Shown here: positions 1 through 7,188 of the stretch, piece after piece
Layout: each line of letters opens with the position of its first letter
Numbering within the stretch: the first letter of the stretch is position 1
NCBI GenBank assembly: GCA_011390165.1
Contig: JAABSV010000022.1
Coordinates: 1-59,278 of the forward strand
Length of the DNA stretch: 59,278 nucleotides
Direction of reading: 5' to 3'
Source: Desulfobulbaceae bacterium
GTDB taxonomy: Bacteria > Desulfobacterota > Desulfobulbia > Desulfobulbales > Desulfocapsaceae
Notes under the pieces: model-generated
The model's input: only the letters and a program-made list of their open reading frames with translations
What the model was told of the DNA's origin: nothing
The model's database searches: none
Translations under genes and position numbers: made by a program

Positions 1-351
1 GGCCACCGTTACCAGCAGGAGGTGCCCATGCCCGGCAGCACCCAGATGAACGCCCTGCTCGCCTATGGTTGGCCGGGTAATGTCCGAGAACTCCGCAACC
101 TGGCCGAACGATACGTTCTTCTTGGCCGACAGTTCGATTGGTCTCTGGAAAAAATGCTTCCCGGTGAGGAGGGCAAGCAGGCCTCTTCCCTTGCCGATCA
201 CGTCGACCGTTTTGAACGGAGCCTGATCGAGCACGCCCTGGTCTCCGCCAACGGCAGCATCAAGGAGGTCATGGTCGATCTCGCCATTCCGCGTAAGACG
301 CTCTACGACAAGATGCGCAAATACGGCCTGAAAAAAACCGACTACAAGTAA
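1..351 (+). CDS. Sigma-54-dependent response regulator, C-terminal part (NtrC/DctD family), 5' truncated by window edge
   Basis: Reading frame 1 is open from the first base, so the gene begins upstream of the window. What remains is the end of the AAA+ sigma-54 interaction domain, with the hallmark WPGNVRELRNL at about residues 24-34 of the visible part, a short linker, and a Fis-type helix-turn-helix at the end (GSIKEVMVDLAIPRKTLYDK). Proteins of this family hydrolyse ATP to open sigma-54 promoters and are normally driven by a sensor kinase, which would lie outside the window. A sigma-54 promoter and a TRAP transporter follow directly, so a DctD-like role for this regulator is a strong inference. 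The receiver domain cannot be seen, so a one-component activator is not excluded. Confidence 0.9.
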   Translation, partial: GHRYQQEVPMPGSTQMNALLAYGWPGNVRELRNLAERYVLLGRQFDWSLEKMLPGEEGKQASSLADHVDRFERSLIEHALVSANGSIKEVMVDLAIPRKTLYDKMRKYGLKKTDYK

Positions 352-430
352 GGGGGCGTGCTTTATCAATTTCTCCCTTTGCTGATTGGCGGATTCCCGC
401 CAGCAGCTGGCCGCCTGATGACCGTATTTG

Positions 431-451
431 TAATACATCTTTATGTAATTA
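431..451. promoter_or_regulatory. Possible activator-binding dyad (UAS) for the sigma-54 regulator
   Basis: Two near-complementary arms, TAATACAT and ATGTAATTA, are separated by 4 bases, with one unpaired base. The dyad lies about 130-150 bp upstream of the -24 element, the usual distance for an NtrC-family enhancer. No second copy was found, and the assignment rests on symmetry and position only. Confidence 0.3.
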
Positions 452-580
452 AAAGATAAAATATTTTTTCGCCGGCGATTATTAAAAAGGGTGGATTTCC
501 GCCGATTTGTCGACCAGGGCCAGGCTCCACCCACCACGATTTCCTCAGAAGAGCAGAGAGATGGAAAGAGTACATAAAGA

Positions 581-596
581 TGGCGCGAAGATTGCA
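581..596 (+). promoter_or_regulatory. Sigma-54 (-24/-12) promoter of dctPQM
   Basis: TGGCGCGAAGATTGCA matches the consensus TGGCACG-N4-TTGCA with one mismatch. The invariant GG (582-583) and GC (594-595) have the required spacing. Transcription would start near 607, giving a leader of about 115 nt before dctP. The activator gene sits immediately upstream. The rest of the 352-722 spacer holds the dyad at 431-451 and nothing else I recognise. Confidence 0.8.
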
Positions 597-722
597 AAAA
601 TGCTAGTATTTACCCTCTCACTGCCTTCTTGCGGCAGGGCCGAAGTGAGGCGGTGAACTTTGCTTCATGTCGCCGGTTTTGACCGGTACCGAATAACCTC
701 AATTGTTCTGGAGGAAGAAAAC

Positions 723-1715
723 ATGTTAAAGAAATTCACCACTCTGGTGGCAACCGCAGCACTTTCAACCATGCTCCTAACCGGTGTTGCCCTGGCTGAA
801 CCGATCGTGATCAAGTTTACCCACGTGGTCGCCGAAAACACCCCCAAAGGGCAGATGGCCAACAAGTTCAAAGATCTGGTCGCCGAAAGGATGGGGGGGA
901 AGGTAGTTGTCGAGGTATACCCGAGCTCGCAGCTCTTTGGCGACAACAAGGAGATGGAGGCAATGCTCTTGGGTGATGTCCAGCTCGCCGCCCCGGCCCT
1001 TGCCAAGTTTGAGCGGTTTACCAAACAGGTGCAGGTCTTCGACCTGCCCTTCCTTTTCAAGGATATGGAGGCCGTAGACCGCTTCCAGAGCAGTGACAAA
1101 GGACAGGCCCTCCTCAAGTCCATGGAGAAGAAAGGCGTGGTCGGGCTTGGCTATCTCCACAATGGTCTGAAGCAGCTTTCCGCCAGTTCGCCCCTGCGCG
1201 TACCGGCTGATGCCTCCGGCAAGAAATTCCGCATCATGACTTCGGACGTCCTTGCCGCCCAGTTCCAGGCAGTCAATGCCATACCTTTGAAAAAGGCCTT
1301 CTCCGAGGTCTTCACCCTGTTGCAGACCAAGGCGATCGATGGCCAGGAGAACACCTACTCCAACATCTACTCGCAGAAGTTTTTCGAGATCCAGCCCTAT
1401 ATCACCGAGTCGAACCACGGCCTGCTTGACTACATGATCGTCTCCTCCAGCGAATTCTGGCTGGGTCTGCCGGCGGACATCCGTACGGAATTGGAAGCGA
1501 TTATGGCCGAGTCGGTAACCTTCGGCAACAAAATCGCCGGCCAGAAAGACTTGGAGGACAAGCAGAAGATCATCGACTCCAAACGCACGGAAATCATCAC
1601 CCTCACCCCGGCCGAGAGAAGCCAGTGGGTCGAGGCGATGAAGCCGGTCTGGAAGCAGTTTGAAAAGGAGATCGGTAAAGATCTGATTGACTCGGCCTTC
1701 CAATCGAACAACTGA
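723..1715 (+). CDS. dctP: TRAP transporter solute-binding protein, DctP family
   Basis: Periplasmic receptor of a tripartite ATP-independent periplasmic transporter, which takes up C4-dicarboxylates or similar organic acids with a cation gradient. The start at 723 follows a GAGGAAG ribosome site at 711-717 and gives a classic signal peptide (MLKKFTT..., hydrophobic core, cleavage after ALA, mature end near EPIVIKFTHV). An in-frame start at 660 exists but lacks a ribosome site and would spoil the signal. The length of 330 residues is normal, and the ending near residues 310-325 (EAMKPVWKQFEKEIG) is typical of the family. It is the first gene of a sigma-54-driven operon with dctQ and dctM. The substrate cannot be read from sequence. 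Confidence 0.93.
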   Translation: MLKKFTTLVATAALSTMLLTGVALAEPIVIKFTHVVAENTPKGQMANKFKDLVAERMGGKVVVEVYPSSQLFGDNKEMEAMLLGDVQLAAPALAKFERFTKQVQVFDLPFLFKDMEAVDRFQSSDKGQALLKSMEKKGVVGLGYLHNGLKQLSASSPLRVPADASGKKFRIMTSDVLAAQFQAVNAIPLKKAFSEVFTLLQTKAIDGQENTYSNIYSQKFFEIQPYITESNHGLLDYMIVSSSEFWLGLPADIRTELEAIMAESVTFGNKIAGQKDLEDKQKIIDSKRTEIITLTPAERSQWVEAMKPVWKQFEKEIGKDLIDSAFQSNN

Positions 1716-1729
1716 TGGTATAGCCACCC

Positions 1730-1760
1730 GTTCCCGTCTCCACTCCGGTGGGACGGGAAC
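1730..1760 (+). other. Intercistronic hairpin between dctP and dctQ
   Basis: GTTCCCGTC (1730-1738) pairs perfectly with GACGGGAAC (1752-1760). The stem continues inward through CCAC/GTGG with one bulged base, giving about 13 pairs around a tiny loop. No T-run follows, so it looks less like a terminator than a hairpin protecting the 3' end of dctP mRNA, which would raise receptor levels above the membrane subunits. Confidence 0.6.
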
Positions 1761-1791
1761 GTAGGATGGTTTCCTGCTTCGGAGAGCTATC

Positions 1792-2337
1792 ATGATTTTG
1801 CGCATCCTGAACCGAGCTGAAGAGGCGCTTATCTGCTTCCTGCTCTTTCTTACCACTCTTCTGGTTTTTTTCGATGTGGTCATGCGTTTCGGTTTCAATA
1901 CCGGTTTCATGTGGACCACTGAGCTCACCCTCCATCTCTCTGCCTGGATGGTCCTTTTGGGGGCATCCTACGGCCTGAAAGTGGGGTCGCACATCGGCAT
2001 GGACGCCTTTGTCAAGCTGTTTTCAAGAAACGTGCAGCGCCTGCTGAGCGGAGTGGCAGCGGTGCTCGCCCTGATCTACTGCTGGCTGGTCCTCTATGGC
2101 AGCTGGGTGTACATCACCACGATGAAGGCAATCAACCTGCACATGGAAGATCTGCCGATCCCTCTCTATGTGGCGCAGGCCATCTTACCCATTGGTTTTC
2201 TCTTTTTGGTCATTCGTCTGTTGATCCTGCTCTGGTCATTGATTACCGGCCAAGCCGACGGTTTCAAGCGGGTCGATGAAGTCAAGGAGAGTCTGGAACT
2301 TGCCGAGAGCGCTGCCAAAGAGGAGGGACGTTCATGA
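1792..2337 (+). CDS. dctQ: TRAP transporter small membrane subunit, DctQ family
   Basis: The small four-helix inner-membrane subunit that pairs with DctM. The sequence shows four hydrophobic segments (about residues 8-28, 45-62, 83-108 and 123-146) and the family-typical stretch W-T-x-E-L near residue 44. The start at 1792 is preceded by GGAGAG at 1781-1786. It is 181 residues long and acidic at the C-terminus. The stop codon overlaps the dctM start (ATGA at 2334-2337), so the two membrane subunits are translationally coupled. Confidence 0.9.
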   Translation: MILRILNRAEEALICFLLFLTTLLVFFDVVMRFGFNTGFMWTTELTLHLSAWMVLLGASYGLKVGSHIGMDAFVKLFSRNVQRLLSGVAAVLALIYCWLVLYGSWVYITTMKAINLHMEDLPIPLYVAQAILPIGFLFLVIRLLILLWSLITGQADGFKRVDEVKESLELAESAAKEEGRS

Positions 2338-3731
2338 CAACGGTTTTCTTATTCGTACTGCTCTTCGGCTGTATGCTGATCGGTATGCCCATTGCGCTGG
2401 CCCTCGGACTGTCGAGCATCGGCACCATACTGCTCTTCTCCTCCGACTCGCTGGCATCCATCGCCTTGAAACTCTTCGAGGCCCTCTCCGAACACTACAC
2501 CCTTCTGGCCATCCCCTTTTTCATCCTCTCCTCTGCCTTTCTCTCCACCGGCGGGGTGGCCAAGAGGATCATCCGCTTTGCGATCAGCCTGGTCGGGCAT
2601 ATCCGCGGCGGTATCGCCATGGCCTCGGTCATTGCCTGCATGATTTTCGCAGCGGTCTCCGGTTCGTCACCAGCGACGGTGGCGGCAATCGGCTCAATCG
2701 TCATCGTCGGCATGGTCAAAGCCGGTTACCCGGAACGCTTTGCCGCCGGGGTCATCGGTAACGCCGGTACCCTGGGGATTCTCATCCCCCCTTCCATCGT
2801 CATGCTGGTCTACTCCGCCGCCACCGAAGTGTCAGCGGCACGGATGTTCATGGCCGGTTTCCTGCCTGGCCTACTCATGGGCGGGATGTTGATGGTGGTG
2901 ATCTACTTCGTTGCCCGGATCAAGAAAATACCCTGCCAGCCCTTCAGCGGGCTCAAAGAGCTGATCTCTTCCGGAATCAGTGCCTCCGGTGGCCTGATGC
3001 TGATCGTCATCGTCCTTGGTTCGATATATGGTGGCATCGCCAGTCCCACCGAGGCAGCGGCGGTATCGGCAATTTACGCCTTCTGGGTGGCCATTTACGG
3101 TTATCGTGATATGGGGCCGCTGAAAAACGTGCCATGGCACCGAGATGGCGAGAGTGTGCCGGCAATGGTCGGTCGAAATTGCCGACAGATGGTCGTCACT
3201 CTCCCGAAACTGATCACCGACCGGGAGATCAACAAGGTCTTCCTTGATGCCTCCAAGGTCAGCATCATGCTCCTTTTCATCATAGCGAACGCGATGCTTT
3301 TTGCCCATGTCCTCACCACAGAAAGGATTCCCCACTCCATTGCCGAGCTAATTGTCGGCTGGGGCCTGTCGGCCTGGATGTTCCTGATCGTTGTCAATAT
3401 TCTTCTGCTTCTCGCCGGCAATTTCATGGAGCCCTCGGCTATCCTGCTGATCATGGCCCCGATCCTCTTTCCCATTGCCCTGCAACTGGGAATCGACCCG
3501 ATCCATCTCGGTATCATCATGGTGGTCAACATGGAGATCGGCATGCTGACGCCACCGGTGGGTCTCAATCTCTTTGTCATCTCCGGGGTGACCGGTAACA
3601 GTATGGGCTGGGCGATCAAGGCCTGTTTTCCCTGGCTCACTGTCCTTCTTGTATTCCTGGTACTGATCACCTATATTCCGCAGATCTCTCTGTTTTTACC
3701 GGAATTTATCGACAGTATTCATGGCTATTGA
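2334..3731 (+). CDS. dctM: TRAP transporter large membrane subunit, DctM family
   Basis: The transport-conducting subunit, with about 12 hydrophobic segments. Family marks are visible: GMPIALALG near the N-terminus, the SGSSPATVAAIG turn, GTLGILIPPS in the first half, and its pseudo-repeat MLTPPVGLN in the second half. At 465 residues it is some 40 longer than most DctM proteins. The extra length is a polar stretch at about residues 255-300, between the two halves, with many charged residues and no hydrophobic segment. It is coupled to dctQ by ATGA overlap and followed by a strong terminator, so dctPQM is a complete unit. Confidence 0.92.
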   Translation: MTTVFLFVLLFGCMLIGMPIALALGLSSIGTILLFSSDSLASIALKLFEALSEHYTLLAIPFFILSSAFLSTGGVAKRIIRFAISLVGHIRGGIAMASVIACMIFAAVSGSSPATVAAIGSIVIVGMVKAGYPERFAAGVIGNAGTLGILIPPSIVMLVYSAATEVSAARMFMAGFLPGLLMGGMLMVVIYFVARIKKIPCQPFSGLKELISSGISASGGLMLIVIVLGSIYGGIASPTEAAAVSAIYAFWVAIYGYRDMGPLKNVPWHRDGESVPAMVGRNCRQMVVTLPKLITDREINKVFLDASKVSIMLLFIIANAMLFAHVLTTERIPHSIAELIVGWGLSAWMFLIVVNILLLLAGNFMEPSAILLIMAPILFPIALQLGIDPIHLGIIMVVNMEIGMLTPPVGLNLFVISGVTGNSMGWAIKACFPWLTVLLVFLVLITYIPQISLFLPEFIDSIHGY

Positions 3732-3761
3732 AGCAGGTGGGGAGCAAATCCCCCCCTGTGC

Positions 3762-3806
3762 AAGGCCGGTAACCGCTTTTTCTACCGCTGGTTACCGGCC
3801 TTTTTC
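3762..3806 (+). terminator. Intrinsic terminator of dctPQM
   Basis: GGCCGGTAACC (3764-3774) pairs perfectly with GGTTACCGGCC (3790-3800), followed by TTTTT. It begins 30 bp after the dctM stop. Confidence 0.9.
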
Positions 3807-3887
3807 CTTTTCCTTTTCCGGACAGTGCTTATACTGTTGCGGCTTTCTGGACATACCTCGCCCTTGATTTTTTAATGGAGAAACGAA

Positions 3888-4376
3888 ATGAAGAACCAAC
3901 CCAAGATAGAAACCATTCTCTATGCCACCGACCTCGGAGAACAGACCAGGCCGGTTTTTCGCCATGCCATGGCCCTGGCCAAACTGTACAATGCCCGGAT
4001 CATCATGCTTCACGTGGTTGAACCGATGAGTGATACGGCCAAGACGGTGATCAGCACCTATCTTTCCCGTGAAGTGACCGAGGAGATCCAGAAGAAGGCG
4101 GTTCGAGAGGTGCTGACGATCATGAAGGGGCGCCTGGAAAAATTTTACAACGACGAAGAGACCCAGGCGGACGAAAGCACGCTTGTCAAAGAGGTGCAGG
4201 TCGTGAGCGGCATGCCCAGCGAAGAAATTCTCCGCGTCGCCGAGGAGAGCGGTGCCCAGATGATCGTACTGGGTAAGTCGACCCGAAAGGTACGGGGGAT
4301 CAGGGTGATGGGTTCCACCGCCCGACGGGTAAGCCGAATGGCTGGGATGCCGGTACTGGTGGTTCCCAACTTTTGA
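3888..4376 (+). CDS. Universal stress protein, UspA family
   Basis: A single-domain Usp of 162 residues. It starts with the family pattern ILYATDLG (about residues 11-18) and ends with IVLGKSTRKVRGIRVMGSTA and PVLVVPNF. The nucleotide loop normally reads G-x2-G-x9-G-S/T. Here the first part is GKSTRK and only the second part (GST) is canonical, so ATP binding is uncertain. Start chosen at the ATG with TGGAG 8 bases upstream. It is monocistronic, set off by the dctM terminator. Usp proteins modulate stress and energy responses, and the precise role cannot be inferred. Confidence 0.9.
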   Translation: MKNQPKIETILYATDLGEQTRPVFRHAMALAKLYNARIIMLHVVEPMSDTAKTVISTYLSREVTEEIQKKAVREVLTIMKGRLEKFYNDEETQADESTLVKEVQVVSGMPSEEILRVAEESGAQMIVLGKSTRKVRGIRVMGSTARRVSRMAGMPVLVVPNF

Positions 4377-4464
4377 CCACACCCTTAGCTGAAAGTCGAA
4401 AGCGGATTCCGGTTCCACTGGCCTCGAGTCAGAGGACAGATTCCCTGTCTCCCCCGAGGTCGCT

Positions 4465-5430
4465 ATGTCTGCTTTAGCTGCTCTGGCTGGAAGTTTCGAG
4501 GTTTTTCTAGCTTCACCGCGGGGCTTCTGTGCCGGAGTGGAACGGGCGATCGAGACGGTCAATCTCAGCCTTGCCCGTTTCGGCAGCCCGGTTTACGTCC
4601 TCCACGAGATTGTTCACAACCGCCATGTCATCCAGGAACTCGCCCAGGCCGGGGCAGTCTTTGTCGAGCACCTTGCTGATATTCCTCCCGGAGGGCTCTG
4701 CATTTTCAGTGCCCATGGGGTCTCGAAGAGGGTGCAGGAGAAGGCAACCCTCCTCGGCCTCCGTACCATAGACGCCACCTGCCCGCTGGTTGGCAGTGTC
4801 CACCGGATGGTGGAAAAATTTCATGCCGGCGGCTACGAAGTGGTGATCGTCGGCCACCATAAACACCCGGAGGTGGAGGGAACCGCCGGTCGGGTGCCGG
4901 GTCGGGTGCATGTTGTCGCCAGCGAAGAGGAGGCCCGGGTACTCTTTCTGGCCAACCCGGAACGGGTCGCCTATGTCACCCAGACCACCTTGAACCTGGA
5001 GGAGGTTGCCGGGATCATTGCCATTCTGAAAGAGCGATTTCCTACCCTGCAGGGGCCGAAATCGAACATCTGCTTTGCCACCCAGAACCGCCAGGACGCT
5101 GTTCGTCGATTGGCCGAAAAATGTGAGGTGGTCTTCGTGGTTGGTTCGAAAAACAGTTCCAATTCCAACCGATTACGGGAGGTGGCGGGGCAGTGTGGAG
5201 TGGTTGCGCACCTCATCGACGACTCCCGCGACATCGACCCGGACTGGCTGGCCGGGAAAACACGGATCGGCATTACCGCCGGGGCATCGGCCCCGGAGCG
5301 GCTGGTCCTCGGGGTTATTGCCTGGTTGGAGCAACGTGCACCCGTGAAGATAACAGAATGTACTGGCATAGTAGAAAAAACCCACTTCAAGCCGGCACCG
5401 TTGCTGGCATCCTCGCCACGGCACGACTAG
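4465..5430 (+). CDS. ispH: 4-hydroxy-3-methylbut-2-enyl diphosphate reductase (IspH/LytB)
   Basis: Last step of the MEP isoprenoid pathway, making IPP and DMAPP with a [4Fe-4S] enzyme. The three cluster cysteines are in the expected contexts: GFCAGVERAI near residue 19, DATCPLV near residue 108, and NICFATQNRQ near residue 200. Other signatures are HNRHVIQEL, SAHGVS, GHHKHPEVEGTAGR, TQTTL, SKNSSNSNRL and GASAPE. At 321 residues it is the normal length with no fused S1 domain. It is convergent with dapL. It ends in a short polar tail that is not conserved. Confidence 0.96.
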   Translation: MSALAALAGSFEVFLASPRGFCAGVERAIETVNLSLARFGSPVYVLHEIVHNRHVIQELAQAGAVFVEHLADIPPGGLCIFSAHGVSKRVQEKATLLGLRTIDATCPLVGSVHRMVEKFHAGGYEVVIVGHHKHPEVEGTAGRVPGRVHVVASEEEARVLFLANPERVAYVTQTTLNLEEVAGIIAILKERFPTLQGPKSNICFATQNRQDAVRRLAEKCEVVFVVGSKNSSNSNRLREVAGQCGVVAHLIDDSRDIDPDWLAGKTRIGITAGASAPERLVLGVIAWLEQRAPVKITECTGIVEKTHFKPAPLLASSPRHD

Positions 5431-5465
5431 GGGAGGGGACGAGAGGCCCCCGGAATCAGTACCCT

Positions 5466-5507
5466 AGCCTCTTCTTCCGATAGTGGAATCAGCTGAGGCT
5501 TTTTTTC
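5466..5507 (+). terminator. Candidate ispH terminator overlapping the 3' end of dapL
   Basis: AGCCTC (5466-5471) and GAGGCT (5495-5500) flank a long loop and are followed by TTTTTTT. The right arm and T-run are also the last codons of convergent dapL. The stem is short, so the strength is doubtful. Confidence 0.4.
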
Positions 5508-6712
5508 AACCGTGCCATCGCCTCGGCCACCCGGTCATGGCTGTTAAACGCCGACAGGCGGATGTATCCTTGCCCGCACTTGCCAAAACCGGCCCCCGGG
5601 GTACAGACCACCCCAGCCTGATTGAGCAGCATATCAAAAAACTGCCACGAGTCCATCTTTGCCTCAATCCAGACATACGGGGCATTCTTGCCACCAGTGT
5701 AGCTGTAGCCAAGTTGATCGAGGGTGGTGCAGATAAGCTCGGCGTTGGCCAGGTAGGAGTCGATCTGTGCCTTGGTCTGGCTTTTGCCTTCCGCACTGTA
5801 CACCGCTTCGGCCGCCCGCTGTACCGGGTAGGAGACCCCGTTGAACTTGGTGCTGTGGCGGCGATGCCACAGGGCGTGCACCGAGTGGCGGTTCCCGGCC
5901 TGGTCGTAGGCGGTACACTCCTTGGGGACCACCGTGTAGGCGCAGCGGACTCCGGTAAAACCGGCACTCTTGGAAAAGGAGCGGAACTCAATGGCCACTT
6001 CCCGGGCCCCAGGTAACTCAAAGATCGACTTTGGTAGGGACGGGTCGCGGAGAAAGGCCTCGTAGGCGGCATCAAAGAGGATCAGGGCCCGATTCTCCCG
6101 GGCATAGTCGACCCAGGTCTGCAATTCAGCCTTGGAGATTGTTGAGCCGGTGGGGTTGTTGGGGAAGCAGAGGTAGATCAAATCGACCTTTTCCCGGGGG
6201 AGGGCGGGAACATAGCCATTTTCCCGGGTACTTTCCAAGTAGACCACCCCCTGGTAGCGGCCGTCGACAAAATCACCGGTTCGCCCAGCCATGACGTTGG
6301 TATCCAGGTAGACCGGGTAGACCGGATCGGTGATGGCGATCCGGCTGTCACCACTGAAGATCTCCTGGATATTGCCGGTATCACACTTCGCCCCGTCACT
6401 GACAAATATTTCGTCGACACCGACCTCGGCGCCACGACTGTGGAAGTCGTTGGCAGCAATGGCCTCGCGCAGAAAGGGGTACCCCTGTTCCGGGCCGTAG
6501 CCACGAAAGGTGGCGTCGTTGCCCATTTCCACCACCGCCGCCTGGAAGGCGGTGACGATCGCCGGGCACAGCCCCATGGTGACGTCGCCTATTCCCAGTT
6601 TGATTACGTCCACAGTCGGTTTTTCCTTCTGGAAGGCCGTTACCCGCCTGGCTATATCGGAAAAGAGATAAGAGGCCTGCAGTTTGAGGTAGTGCTCGTT
6701 TATTGTGATCAT
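5489..6712 (-). CDS. dapL: LL-diaminopimelate aminotransferase
   Basis: Converts tetrahydrodipicolinate directly to LL-diaminopimelate with glutamate, bypassing the succinylase and acetylase branches. The PLP fold type I signatures are clear: GIGDVTMGLCPAIVTAF near the N-terminus, DGAKCDTGNIQEIF, DPVYPVYLDTNVMAGRTG, CFPNNPTGS, and the PLP lysine in SFSKSAGFTG (about residues 247-256). At 407 residues it is the usual length. The start at the ATG gives the family N-terminus MITINEHYLKLQASYLF. DapL is common in Desulfobacterota, plants, chlamydiae and some methanogens. The gene stands alone, with a repeat-filled AT-rich spacer upstream. Confidence 0.96.
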   Translation of the reverse strand: MITINEHYLKLQASYLFSDIARRVTAFQKEKPTVDVIKLGIGDVTMGLCPAIVTAFQAAVVEMGNDATFRGYGPEQGYPFLREAIAANDFHSRGAEVGVDEIFVSDGAKCDTGNIQEIFSGDSRIAITDPVYPVYLDTNVMAGRTGDFVDGRYQGVVYLESTRENGYVPALPREKVDLIYLCFPNNPTGSTISKAELQTWVDYARENRALILFDAAYEAFLRDPSLPKSIFELPGAREVAIEFRSFSKSAGFTGVRCAYTVVPKECTAYDQAGNRHSVHALWHRRHSTKFNGVSYPVQRAAEAVYSAEGKSQTKAQIDSYLANAELICTTLDQLGYSYTGGKNAPYVWIEAKMDSWQFFDMLLNQAGVVCTPGAGFGKCGQGYIRLSAFNSHDRVAEAMARLKKSLS

Positions 6713-6839
6713 TGGTGCGATTCCCGGTTGTGTAGTAGAGGAGAAAGAACTACTAAGGTTGTACCAAAAAGGTATGCTTGCTCAGTTTGAACGAATAAAA
6801 AAACACAAATCCTGAAGGCAATACGACAGGTTTTAAATG

Positions 6840-6866
6840 GGTTGAAGCAAAATGGTTGAAGCAAAA
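6840..6866. repeat. Short direct repeat, 14-bp period
   Basis: GGTTGAAGCAAAA occurs at 6840-6852 and again at 6854-6866. It lies in the AT-rich spacer between divergent dapL and pepN. Confidence 0.8.
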
Positions 6867-6949
6867 CTTGAGAACAAAAACGAGAGAACCAATACTGTAG
6901 AATCTAGACGATTGAACATATCCGAAAATCAATACGACGTAACCAGAAC

Positions 6950-6983
6950 GACGAAAGAAATCGACGAAAGAAATCGACGAAAC
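6950..6983. repeat. Short tandem repeat, 13-bp unit
   Basis: GACGAAAGAAATC is repeated exactly at 6950-6962 and 6963-6975, followed by a partial third copy. It is part of the same low-complexity spacer. Confidence 0.85.
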
Positions 6984-6992
6984 CAAAGCAAA

Positions 6993-7062
6993 TAAAGCAA
7001 ACTAATGAAAGCAAACTAATGAAAGTAAACTAACGAAAGCAAACCAACGAAAGCAAATTGAC
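6993..7062. repeat. Five-copy degenerate 14-bp tandem repeat
   Basis: Units of GAAAGCAAACTAAT type start at 6993, 7007, 7021, 7035 and 7049. They drift from the consensus by one to four changes. There is no reading frame, no dyad within the unit and no spacer structure, so it is not a CRISPR. The spacer 6713-7188 otherwise holds the candidate pepN -10 box and two small inverted repeats (7066-7086 and 7092-7114). Confidence 0.85.
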
Positions 7063-7120
7063 AGAACCAGCAAGGGAGAACACTGGTTTGCCCAGCAAGC
7101 AAGCAAATTGCTGGCGTTAC

Positions 7121-7126
7121 TATAAT
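7121..7126 (+). promoter_or_regulatory. Perfect -10 box, candidate pepN promoter
   Basis: TATAAT lies 62 bp upstream of the pepN start, just after the inverted repeat CCAGCAA/TTGCTGG (7092-7098 and 7108-7114). No convincing -35 is seen at 17 bp, so an activator or the dyad may matter. Confidence 0.35.
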
Positions 7127-7188
7127 GAAATGGACAGGAGTGTCAACTGACAACTCCATCCACCCCTCACCAAGTGCAAGGAGCCGTG

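Noticed and set aside
777..1928. Long minus-strand open frame opposite dctP
   Set aside because: It lies antisense to a clear signal-peptide-bearing TRAP receptor, has no recognisable family and arises from GC-rich codon bias.
6840..7062. Repeat arrays considered as a CRISPR
   Set aside because: Units are 13-14 bp, contiguous and degenerate, without unique spacers or cas genes.
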